From assembly GCA_900551305.1 (NCBI GenBank), contig URVK01000041.1:1-10245 (forward strand): a DNA stretch of 10,245 nucleotides, in the 5' to 3' direction. Numbering within the stretch: the first letter of the stretch is position 1; the number at the start of each line of letters is the position of its first letter. The position numbers and the translations under genes are program-made. This DNA is from an uncultured Collinsella sp. (GTDB lineage Bacteria > Actinomycetota > Coriobacteriia > Coriobacteriales > Coriobacteriaceae). Under the pieces are notes generated by a model, which saw nothing but the letters and a program-made list of their open reading frames with translations, was not told the origin of the DNA and did not search any database. Shown piece after piece: positions 1 to 6,374 of the stretch.

Positions 1-60
1 CGTTGGGGCCAGGCCCGATTTTGCCTCTTGACAATGTCCTGCTCATATTAAAAGGCGCTA

Positions 61-102
61 AACACAAAAGCCCGGACATGACAACAATGTCATGCCCGGG
101 CT
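61..102 (-). terminator. Rho-independent terminator on the minus strand
   Basis: A 14-bp stem (69-82 with 89-102) encloses a 6-nt loop. On the minus strand the stem contains one G-U wobble, and it is followed by a T-rich run (complement of 61-69, TTTTGTGTT). On the plus strand the same position would be an A-C mismatch with no T-run, so the minus orientation fits better. It lies downstream of the deformylase-like gene and probably ends that transcript. Confidence 0.7.
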
Positions 103-145
103 ATTCAAGCAGGATAAACTCAACCAAGTTAACCCCGCAGGTCGT

Positions 146-250
146 CTAAGGGGTCAAAGTGCCGCAGATTGCCACGAAAGAGGAGCGAAGCGTACTTAAG
201 GTACGCGAGCGACGATTGAGCGGCAAGGTGCGGTGCTTTGATCCCCTTAG
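146..250. repeat. ~105-bp imperfect palindrome overlapping the deformylase stop codon
   Basis: The left arm starting CTAAGGGG-TCAAAG at 146 is matched by the reverse complement of the right arm ending at 250. Both arms continue with CCGCA and TTGCC blocks, and the centre is GCGTAC-ttaag-GTACGC (around 190-206). Folded as RNA it gives one long interrupted hairpin. The right arm includes the stop codon (247-249) of the deformylase-like gene. There is no T-run, so it is not a simple terminator. Its shape suits a REP-like or MITE-like intergenic element, but only one copy lies in this window, so repetition elsewhere is an inference. Confidence 0.5.
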
Positions 251-666
251 ACCAACTTGCCGAGACAGTGGTCGATCATATGCTGGATCATTTGTGCCTC
301 AAAGCCCGCGTAGTCACGGCGGCACTCCTTCATCTTGCCGTCGACAATCTGGTCAAAGGCAACCTTGCACTTGATATAGCGCGTGGACTTGGTGACCTCC
401 TCGTGCGTCAGGCAGCTCTCCTCCATCTTGCTGGCGCCCAGGCCAAACACCAAACGGGGGTTGTAGAGCACGTGGGGCTCGCCGGCGTCGTCCAGATAGA
501 CGCAAACCTTCTTGGTAACGCCAATCTGGTTAGCGGCAAGGCAGCCGGCATCGTCGAGCGACTTGATGGTATCGATCAGGTCCTGTGCGACCGACTCGTC
601 CTCGACGGTCGCAACCTCGCAACGCTGGGACAGGATAGCCTCGTCGTGGCAAAGCTCTTTAATCAT
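247..666 (-). CDS. def: Peptide deformylase-like protein with a degenerate active site
   Basis: This 139-aa protein resembles peptide deformylases, metalloenzymes that remove the N-formyl group from new proteins in the cytoplasm. Three motifs are recognisable. Motif 1 is GCLAANQ (41-47), with the oxyanion-hole Gln47. Motif 2 is ESCLT (83-87), with metal ligand Cys85, where the usual form is EGCLS. Motif 3 is QHMIDH (128-133), with metal ligands His129 and His133. The usual motif 3 is HExDH, so the general acid/base Glu is Met130 here; the codon reads ATG. It is also shorter than typical deformylases (about 150-190 aa). An ATG four codons upstream (at 678) is in frame, but the GGAGG at 673-677 lies just before the ATG at 666, so I chose 666. 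Metal binding is probably kept, while ordinary deformylase activity is doubtful. It may be a divergent enzyme with another hydrolytic role, so the symbol marks family only. Confidence 0.8.
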   Translation of the reverse strand: MIKELCHDEAILSQRCEVATVEDESVAQDLIDTIKSLDDAGCLAANQIGVTKKVCVYLDDAGEPHVLYNPRLVFGLGASKMEESCLTHEEVTKSTRYIKCKVAFDQIVDGKMKECRRDYAGFEAQMIQHMIDHCLGKLV

Positions 667-859
667 ACGTTCCTCCATAGGGGTCGTTGTAACCGCTTAA
701 GTATACGGTACCCACACATTTTCATATGGAAAATACCGCCCGTCCGCTACAAAGCGCCGAACATCAACATGTGAGGAACAGCAAGGTTGTAAAGGCGATA
801 TAGTAAGTGAGTTCGTGTCAATTGGCCTAAACTCGGGGCCGAACAAGGAAAGGGTATGC
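667..859. promoter_or_regulatory. Divergent intergenic region between the deformylase-like gene and the purine permease
   Basis: Promoters for both flanking genes should lie here. On the minus strand TATACT (complement of 700-705) is a good -10 for the deformylase-like gene, but no convincing -35 stands 16-18 bp upstream. On the plus strand TATAGT (799-804) is a possible -10 for the permease, again with a weak -35. An inverted repeat, ATTTTC-ATATG-GAAAAT, occupies 718-734 and could be an operator. No purine-riboswitch core is present. Confidence 0.3.
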
Positions 860-2170
860 ATGGACGAACTATTTCACGTCAGCGAGCGTAAGTCCACAAT
901 CGGGACCGAACTTCGCGCTGGACTGACAACGTTCCTGGCAATGGCCTACATCATTGCCGTCAACCCCGCGGTGCTCTCGGGCGCCGGCATCGATGCGGGG
1001 GCGCTCGCCTGCGCCACCTGCCTGGGCGCCGGCATCATGACCATCTGCATGGGCATCTTCGCCAACCGCCCGCTCGCCTGCGCGTCGGGCTTAGGCGTCA
1101 ACGCGATGATCGCTGGAATCGCCACCACCGTCTGCGGCGGTGACTGGCACGTGGCCATGAGCGTCATCTTCCTTGAGGGCGTCGTCATCTTGCTGCTCGT
1201 GCTTTGTGGCCTGCGCGAGGCCATCATGGACGCCATCCCGGTTGTCCTGCGTCACGCCATCTCGGTGGGTCTGGGCCTGTTCATCGCCATGATTGGCCTG
1301 TGCGATGCCGGCATTATCACCGCTGGCGCCGGTACACTCGTCGGTCTGGGCGACATCACCTCCCCCACCTTCATCGTCGGCATCATCTCCATCCTGGTGA
1401 CAGTCGCCCTCGCCTGCCGCAACGTCCCCGGCTCGCTGCTCATCGGCATCGTCGTCGCCGTCATCGCCGGTATCCCCCTAGGTGTGACCCAGGCTCCGAC
1501 CGGTATCATCGCCCCGCTCGACTTCTCGAGCATCGGTGGCCCCATCGCCGACGCCGGCGGCGTGCCTGCCATCGTCAAGGTCCTTACCGACCCCGCGCTC
1601 CTCGTCATCTCGTTCTCGCTGCTCATGAGCGACTTCTTCGACACCATGGGCACCGCGATGGCCGTGGCCAAGCAGGGCGAGTTCCTCACCGACGACGGCA
1701 ACGTCGAGAATATCAAGGAGATCCTGATCGTCGACTCCGCCGCCGCTGCTGTGGGCGGTTTCATGGGCGTCTCCTCCATCACCACCTTCGTCGAGTCCAC
1801 CTCTGGCGCTGCCGACGGTGGCCGCACGGGCCTCACCTCCGTCACCACCGGCGTGTTGTTCATTCTCGCCGCGTTCTTCTCCCCCATCGTCACCATCGTT
1901 TCCAGCGCCGCCACCTGCGGTGCTCTGGTCTACGTCGGCTACCTCATGATGAGCGAGGCCTCCGAGATCGACTGGTCCGACGTGTCGCAGGGTTTCCCGG
2001 CGTTCATGATTGTCGCCGGCGTGCCCTTCACCTACTCCATCTCTGCCGGCATTGGCCTGGGCTTTATCGCCTACGTGATCGTCGCGCTCTTTAAGGGCGA
2101 GGCCTCCAAGATCAAGCCGCTCATGTGGATCGCAGCCCTCGCCTTCCTCGTCTACTTCTTTGTAGCGTAG
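860..2170 (+). CDS. NCS2 (AzgA-type) purine permease
   Basis: This 436-aa integral membrane protein belongs to the NCS2 nucleobase transporters, AzgA branch. The branch imports adenine, guanine or hypoxanthine by proton symport. Family marks include LRAGLTTFLAMAYII (18-32) in TM1, GLGVNA (77-82), SDFFDTMGT (257-265) and VESTSGAADGGRTGL (311-325), the last two being substrate- and proton-site regions. Many hydrophobic helices fill the chain, and the length is normal for the family. The ATG at 860 follows a good Shine-Dalgarno (AAGGAAAGGG, 845-854). A longer in-frame reading from a GTG at 815 lacks such a site and adds residues atypical of the family. The gene stands alone with its own terminator at 2197-2237. 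Which purine it carries cannot be settled from sequence. Its last 14 codons recur at 4134-4178. Confidence 0.92.
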   Translation: MDELFHVSERKSTIGTELRAGLTTFLAMAYIIAVNPAVLSGAGIDAGALACATCLGAGIMTICMGIFANRPLACASGLGVNAMIAGIATTVCGGDWHVAMSVIFLEGVVILLLVLCGLREAIMDAIPVVLRHAISVGLGLFIAMIGLCDAGIITAGAGTLVGLGDITSPTFIVGIISILVTVALACRNVPGSLLIGIVVAVIAGIPLGVTQAPTGIIAPLDFSSIGGPIADAGGVPAIVKVLTDPALLVISFSLLMSDFFDTMGTAMAVAKQGEFLTDDGNVENIKEILIVDSAAAAVGGFMGVSSITTFVESTSGAADGGRTGLTSVTTGVLFILAAFFSPIVTIVSSAATCGALVYVGYLMMSEASEIDWSDVSQGFPAFMIVAGVPFTYSISAGIGLGFIAYVIVALFKGEASKIKPLMWIAALAFLVYFFVA

Positions 2171-2196
2171 CGGCAAAGCTGCCAAAGCAGAACACC

Positions 2197-2237
2197 AAAG
2201 CGCGGAGTCGCATCGAGCGGCTCCGCGCTTTTCTTTT
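2197..2237 (+). terminator. Rho-independent terminator of the purine permease gene
   Basis: An 11-bp perfect stem (AAAGCGCGGAG at 2197-2207 with CTCCGCGCTTT at 2221-2231) is followed by TTCTTTT. It lies 27 bp after the permease stop. A diverged copy sits at 4205-4243 behind the first surface-protein gene. Confidence 0.9.
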
Positions 2238-2349
2238 AAAGCCAGGCAACGCACGGACGCGCGATGTATTGCTTCCCGAGTTTTGGACATTTTGCCCTCA
2301 AAACGGCACTACCGCCGGCTACATCCTGCAGATATGCTGGGCGTAATCG

Positions 2350-2362
2350 CATAGGCCCTATG
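2350..2362 (+). promoter_or_regulatory. 13-bp palindrome in the leader of surface-protein gene 1
   Basis: CATAGG-C-CCTATG is a perfect inverted repeat about a central C, ending 15 nt before the chosen ATG and just ahead of the Shine-Dalgarno GGGAG (2368-2372). The same element, ATAGG-C-CCTAT, is kept at 4356-4366 before the paralogue. It could be an operator or a small translational hairpin. The leader from about 2278 to 2378 is conserved as a whole between the two genes, and I could not pick a convincing -35/-10 pair in it. Confidence 0.35.
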
Positions 2363-2377
2363 AGGATGGGAGTAACC

Positions 2378-4111
2378 ATGGCCGCCTTGTTCACGACCCC
2401 CAAGCGCAATGACAAAACCTCTGGAGCCCATTTTGTCGAGCCCGACGTGCGCCGTCGCACGCTGCTCGCACACGGCAGCTGGCGCCGCGTGACGCGCCGC
2501 ATCGTTGTAGGCGCCGTATGCGCGCTTGCGGTGAGCTCGCTGCTCATGCCGAGCGTCTCGCTCGCGGCCGAGTGGGTCAACGTCGGCGGCACTCAGTACA
2601 ACACTGCAGCAGGCGACGAGGCCGGCACCTGGGCCTGGGACGGCGCCGACGACATGAAGCTCAACGGCTATAACGGCGGCGCGATCGAGGCAGCGGGCAA
2701 GCTCAACGTGAGCTACGAGGGCAACAACACCGTCACTAACGGCGACGGCCGCGGCATCAAGGTTAAGGATGGCGCGAACGAGAACGCCGAGCTTAATATT
2801 CAGGGCGACGCGTCCAGCACGCTCAACGTGTCATCTTCTCGTGACGCCATCACTTCCGTCGGCAGCATCAACATCGACGGCGCTGGCACTGTCAACGCCA
2901 CGAGCACCGAGCACGATGCCATCGATGCCGGGGGCGATGTCACCATCAAGGGCTCGGGAAACGTTAACGCCACGGGTGATTCGGATGGCATCAGGGCCGA
3001 CGGCAACCCCACGATCGACAACAGCGGAACCGTCACCGCCAAGGCCACCGAGGATCAGGGTATCGATGCTAACGAGAACCTCATCATAAAGGGCGGCGGC
3101 AAGGTAGAGGCAAGCTCTATCAAAGACAATGCGATTTGGGCCGACGGCAACATCGAGATCTCGGGTGGCAGCCAGGTCAAGGCAAGCTCCGAGGAAGACG
3201 CCGCCATCGACGGTAAAAACAGCCTCACGGTCACGAACGCTTCCCTCAACGCAAGTGGCGTTGGGTATGGCATCTATGTCTACAAGGGCATCACGTTCGA
3301 TGGCGCAACCGTAACGGTCCGTGCAAGTGCAGGGAACGATGAAGCCAGCGCCCTCTTCACCGACGAGGACGACATCGTCATCAAGAACGGCTCGATCGTG
3401 GATGCGTTCGCAGAAGGCCAGTTCTCGACCGCAATCTCCACCAGAAACTACTACCCCAACGAAGCGGGTGGTCACATCTACATTAGTGACTCCGTTGTCA
3501 AGGCTATAGCCCGCTATGTCGAGTCCGGTAGCGACGGCCCCGATCACTACAGCAACGACCAAAGCGGCGCGGTCATTCCCGAGCATAGGGGCGTGAACAT
3601 CGGCATCTTTGCCCGGACCAAGGAGGGCATCACGCCCGCGACCATCTCGATTGTCCGCAGTAAGGTCACAGCTGAGGGAGACACGGCGGCAATCTTCGCC
3701 CTTGCCGTGAGCGCGGACGGCGAGACAATCGGCACCATCGAGATCGAAGGCGCTCCCATCCAGACGCCCACAGGCGGCAAGATCATTGGCTATCGCAACA
3801 AGGAAGAACTCGATGACGGCATCTTCTACGTGGTGGGTCAAACCATCGGCACGGGCGACGCTGTGATCGACTCCCCCTATAACGAAGCTGTCACCAAGAG
3901 CACGGTCATCGCGCCTCCCGAGGAGATCAAACCCGAGGAGAAGCCAGGCGAGACCAAGCCCGAGGGTTCCAAGTCCGAGGGCACGAAGACGACCAAGACC
4001 GTTGCAGTTGCAGCCACGGGAGCCAAGATCGCCGGCAAACTCGCAGCAACCGGCGACGCCTCGAGCGCAGCCATCGTGGCGGGCGCCGTGGTGAGCCGCA
4101 AGCGCTCGTAA
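2378..4111 (+). CDS. Secreted beta-solenoid carbohydrate-binding-type surface protein, paralogue 1
   Basis: This 577-aa protein has a long basic n-region, a hydrophobic core at about 42-62 and probable signal-peptidase cleavage after Ala63 (VSLA/AEW). The GTWAWD...LNGYNGGAI module (83-103) and the following rungs resemble the Cthe_2159-type carbohydrate-binding domain. About eight 22-24-residue repeats follow (roughly 139-345), with patterns such as IKGSGNVNATG and DAIDAGG, as expected for a right-handed parallel beta-solenoid. A Pro/Lys/Glu stalk (512-541) leads to LAATG (555-559), the sequence expected by class E sortases, and then a Lys/Arg tail. The hydrophobic stretch between LAATG and the tail is only about 10 residues, too short for a normal membrane span, so anchoring may fail. 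The start follows GGGAG at 2368-2372; upstream in-frame ATGs lack a site and would extend the signal. Adhesion or glycan binding is inferred, and the ligand is unknown. Confidence 0.82.
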   Translation: MAALFTTPKRNDKTSGAHFVEPDVRRRTLLAHGSWRRVTRRIVVGAVCALAVSSLLMPSVSLAAEWVNVGGTQYNTAAGDEAGTWAWDGADDMKLNGYNGGAIEAAGKLNVSYEGNNTVTNGDGRGIKVKDGANENAELNIQGDASSTLNVSSSRDAITSVGSINIDGAGTVNATSTEHDAIDAGGDVTIKGSGNVNATGDSDGIRADGNPTIDNSGTVTAKATEDQGIDANENLIIKGGGKVEASSIKDNAIWADGNIEISGGSQVKASSEEDAAIDGKNSLTVTNASLNASGVGYGIYVYKGITFDGATVTVRASAGNDEASALFTDEDDIVIKNGSIVDAFAEGQFSTAISTRNYYPNEAGGHIYISDSVVKAIARYVESGSDGPDHYSNDQSGAVIPEHRGVNIGIFARTKEGITPATISIVRSKVTAEGDTAAIFALAVSADGETIGTIEIEGAPIQTPTGGKIIGYRNKEELDDGIFYVVGQTIGTGDAVIDSPYNEAVTKSTVIAPPEEIKPEEKPGETKPEGSKSEGTKTTKTVAVAATGAKIAGKLAATGDASSAAIVAGAVVSRKRS

Positions 4112-4132
4112 ACACTTTTTCGCACGGGACGG

Positions 4133-4178
4133 GTGGATCGCGGCCCTTGCCTTCCTCGTCTACTTCTTCGTAGCGTAA
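4133..4178 (+). pseudogene. Relic of the 3' end of the purine permease gene
   Basis: From 4134 the reading W-I-A-A-L-A-F-L-V-Y-F-F-V-A-stop repeats exactly the last 14 residues of the permease encoded at 860-2170. At DNA level four bases differ from 2126-2170. All are third-position silent changes, including the stop (TAG there, TAA here). Similarity begins abruptly at 4133, matching 2125, and continues through the copied terminator and leader. There is no start codon or upstream coding part, so it is not expressed as a permease. Confidence 0.85.
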
Positions 4179-4204
4179 GGGCAAGGCTGCAAAAGCTGAA
4201 CAAT

Positions 4205-4243
4205 AAAGCGCGGAGTCGCCATGCGGCCCCGCGCTTTTCTTTT
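4205..4243 (+). terminator. Rho-independent terminator after surface-protein gene 1 (copied from the permease terminator)
   Basis: AAAGCGCGG (4205-4213) pairs with CCGCGCTTT (4229-4237), followed by TTCTTTT-type sequence. One A-C mismatch (4214/4228) interrupts further pairing towards a small loop. It is a diverged duplicate of 2197-2237 and now likely separates gene 1 from gene 2. Confidence 0.8.
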
Positions 4244-4354
4244 AGCGCCGGTCCCTGCGCCGGCGTGCGGCCTATTTCTCCCCCATTTTGGCCATTTTGC
4301 CCTCCAAACGGCACTACCGCCGGCAACATCCAGCAGATACGCTGAATCTAGTCG

Positions 4355-4367
4355 TATAGGCCCTATG
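4355..4367 (+). promoter_or_regulatory. Conserved palindrome in the leader of surface-protein gene 2
   Basis: ATAGG-C-CCTAT (4356-4366) corresponds to the palindrome at 2350-2362 and is likewise followed by the Shine-Dalgarno GGGAG and the ATG. The outermost pair of the first copy has become T/G. Retention in both leaders supports function but could also reflect recent duplication. Confidence 0.35.
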
Positions 4368-4382
4368 AGAACGGGAGCAACC

Positions 4383-6167
4383 ATGGCAGCCTTGTTCACG
4401 ACCCCCAAACGCAATGACACTACCGCCGGAACCCATGTTGCCGAACCCGACGTTCGCCGTCGCATAGGACTCGCGCACGGCAGCTGGCGCCGCGTGACGC
4501 GCCGCATCGTCGCGGGCGCCGTGTGCGCGCTCACGGTGAGCTCGCTGCTCATGCCGAGCGTCTCGCTCGCAGCGGAATGGGTCAAGGTCGGCGGCAACAA
4601 GTACAACACCGCGGCGAGCGACGAGGCCGGTACCTGGTCGTGGGACGGCGCCGACGACTTGAAACTCAACAACTATAACGGCGGCGAGATCCAGGCCGCA
4701 GGCAAGCTCAACGTGAATTACTCGGGAACCAACATCGTCACTGCCGAATGGATCGAAAGCATCAACGTTTCTCATGGCACTAACGAGAATGCCGAGCTCA
4801 ATATCCAAGGCGACGAGGGCGGCACGCTCAGCGTGACATCTACTGAGGACGCTATCCTCTCCACGGGTAATATCAACATCGACGGAGCCGGATCCGTCAA
4901 CGCCACGAGCACTGGGTTTGATGCCATCAATGCCGGAGGTAATCTCGCTATCAAAGGTTCGGGCAACGTCAACGCCACGGGTGCATCGGATGGCATCAGG
5001 GCAAACGGCAATATCACGATTGACGACAGCGGAGCCGTCACCGCCAGGGCTACCAAGGACAAGGGTATTGGAGCCGACAAGAACCTCACCATCAAGGGTG
5101 GCGGGACGGTCGAGGCAAGCTCAGCCGATGGTGAGGCCCTTTGGAGCGGCGGCAATATCAACATCTCGGACGGCGGCCAGGTCAAGGCAAGCTCCGAGAA
5201 AGACGCTGCCGTCGAGGCCAAGGGCAGCCTCGCAGCCACAAACGCCTCCCTCAACGTAAACGGTGTTGAATATGGCGTCTATGCCCACAAGGGCATCACC
5301 CTCGATCATGCAAACGTGACGGTCCGTGCAAGTAAAGGCAGATACGGTGGCGCCAACGCCCTCTTCACCTACCAGGACGACATCGTCTTCAAGAACGGCT
5401 CCACCGTGGACGCGTTTGCGGAAGGCGAGGTTTCGGCTGCATTCTCCACCAGAAACGATCGACCCAACGAGAAGGGCGGCCACATCTACATCAGCGACTC
5501 CGTTGTCAAGGCCATAGCCCGCTATGTCGAGAACGGCGACGGCCCCATCCCCTACAGCGAAAACCAAGATGGCGAGACGAGGCGCGAACCCCAAGGCGAG
5601 AACATCGGCATCATCGCCCAGACCAGCGAGGGCATCACACCCGCAGTCATCTCGATCATCCGCAGCAAGGTAACGGCCGAAGGAGATACAGCGGCAATCT
5701 TTGCCCGTGCCATGAGCGCTGACGGCAAGACAATCGGCACCATCAAAATTGAGAACGCCGCCATCCAGACGCCCGAAGGCGGCAAGGTCATTGACTATCG
5801 CAAGCTCCGTGACGGCATCTACGAGGCAGGCCAAGCCATCGGCACGGGCGACGCCACGGTCGACTCCCTCTATATCAAAGCAGTCGCCAAAAGTACGACC
5901 ATCGCACCTCCCGAGGTAGCCAAGCCGGAAGACCCCAAGCCCGACGAGACCAAGCCCGCAGAAAGCAAGCCCGCGGAGTCCAAGCAGAACCCCAAGCCTG
6001 AGGGCTCAAAGCCGACCAAGGCCGTTGCGGCTTCAACCACGAAAGCCAAGACTACCGGCGTGCTCGCGGCAACCGGCGACACCTCGGGTGCGGCCATCGT
6101 GGCAACCGTCCTTGCGGGAACAGCCGCTATCGCCGCAGGCACCATGGCGAGCCGTAAGCGTTCTTAG
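4383..6167 (+). CDS. Secreted beta-solenoid carbohydrate-binding-type surface protein, paralogue 2, LAATG wall-anchored
   Basis: This 594-aa protein closely resembles the upstream paralogue over its whole length; I estimate well over half of residues identical by eye. It has the same signal peptide layout, the same GTWSWD...LNNYNGG module, and the same series of 22-24-residue solenoid rungs. The Pro/Lys/Glu stalk (508-547) is longer, with repeated KPAES units. LAATG (561-565) is followed by about 21 hydrophobic residues and the tail SRKRS, a complete cell-wall sorting signal of the class E sortase type. The protein should end covalently attached to peptidoglycan. GGGAG ahead of the ATG at 4383 sets the start. 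The most divergent stretch from paralogue 1 is around residues 375-405 (loop with DGPIPYSENQ), likely an exposed loop. Glycan binding is inferred from the fold family only. Confidence 0.84.
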   Translation: MAALFTTPKRNDTTAGTHVAEPDVRRRIGLAHGSWRRVTRRIVAGAVCALTVSSLLMPSVSLAAEWVKVGGNKYNTAASDEAGTWSWDGADDLKLNNYNGGEIQAAGKLNVNYSGTNIVTAEWIESINVSHGTNENAELNIQGDEGGTLSVTSTEDAILSTGNINIDGAGSVNATSTGFDAINAGGNLAIKGSGNVNATGASDGIRANGNITIDDSGAVTARATKDKGIGADKNLTIKGGGTVEASSADGEALWSGGNINISDGGQVKASSEKDAAVEAKGSLAATNASLNVNGVEYGVYAHKGITLDHANVTVRASKGRYGGANALFTYQDDIVFKNGSTVDAFAEGEVSAAFSTRNDRPNEKGGHIYISDSVVKAIARYVENGDGPIPYSENQDGETRREPQGENIGIIAQTSEGITPAVISIIRSKVTAEGDTAAIFARAMSADGKTIGTIKIENAAIQTPEGGKVIDYRKLRDGIYEAGQAIGTGDATVDSLYIKAVAKSTTIAPPEVAKPEDPKPDETKPAESKPAESKQNPKPEGSKPTKAVAASTTKAKTTGVLAATGDTSGAAIVATVLAGTAAIAAGTMASRKRS

Positions 6168-6224
6168 ACGCCTCTGCGCACATGGCAGCTCCCGCGAAGG
6201 CCCCGAGCCCCAGCACCGTTTAAC

Positions 6225-6264
6225 AACGCCACCGCCGAGCTCCCCTCCGGCGGTGGCGTTTTCC
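6225..6264 (+). terminator. Rho-independent terminator of surface-protein gene 2
   Basis: A 12-bp perfect stem (AACGCCACCGCC at 6225-6236 with GGCGGTGGCGTT at 6249-6260) with a 12-nt loop is followed by a short TT run. It is unlike the terminator behind gene 1, so the duplicated unit did not include it or it was replaced. Confidence 0.8.
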
Positions 6265-6374
6265 ATATGCGTCCGCAGGGGATGCACGAGATTGTCTTTG
6301 GTCTAGCCCAACCGGCATACGCTGGCGTGCGACAATTGGGGCTGCCGATATCACAACACTGAGAGAAGCCCGTC

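Noticed and set aside
28..56. TTGACA at 28-33 as a plus-strand promoter
   Set aside because: No -10 element lies at the right spacing and no plus-strand gene follows before 860.
679..859. Possible purine riboswitch before the purine permease
   Set aside because: The conserved core segments of the purine aptamer are absent; only unrelated inverted repeats are seen.
1204..2290. Long overlapping frames on both strands across the purine permease (296 and 270 codons)
   Set aside because: They are Arg/His- or Asp/Gly-rich products of GC-biased codon positions in the real permease frame.
2480..2570. Tat signal suggested by paired arginines (RRVTRRIVVG) in the surface-protein leader
   Set aside because: The S/T-R-R-x-F-L-K pattern is not met beyond the Arg pair; a general secretory signal explains the region.
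2831..3841. Minus-strand 336-codon frame inside surface-protein gene 1, and the 237-codon equivalent in gene 2
   Set aside because: They mirror the solenoid repeats of the sense genes and have no start signal or known motif.
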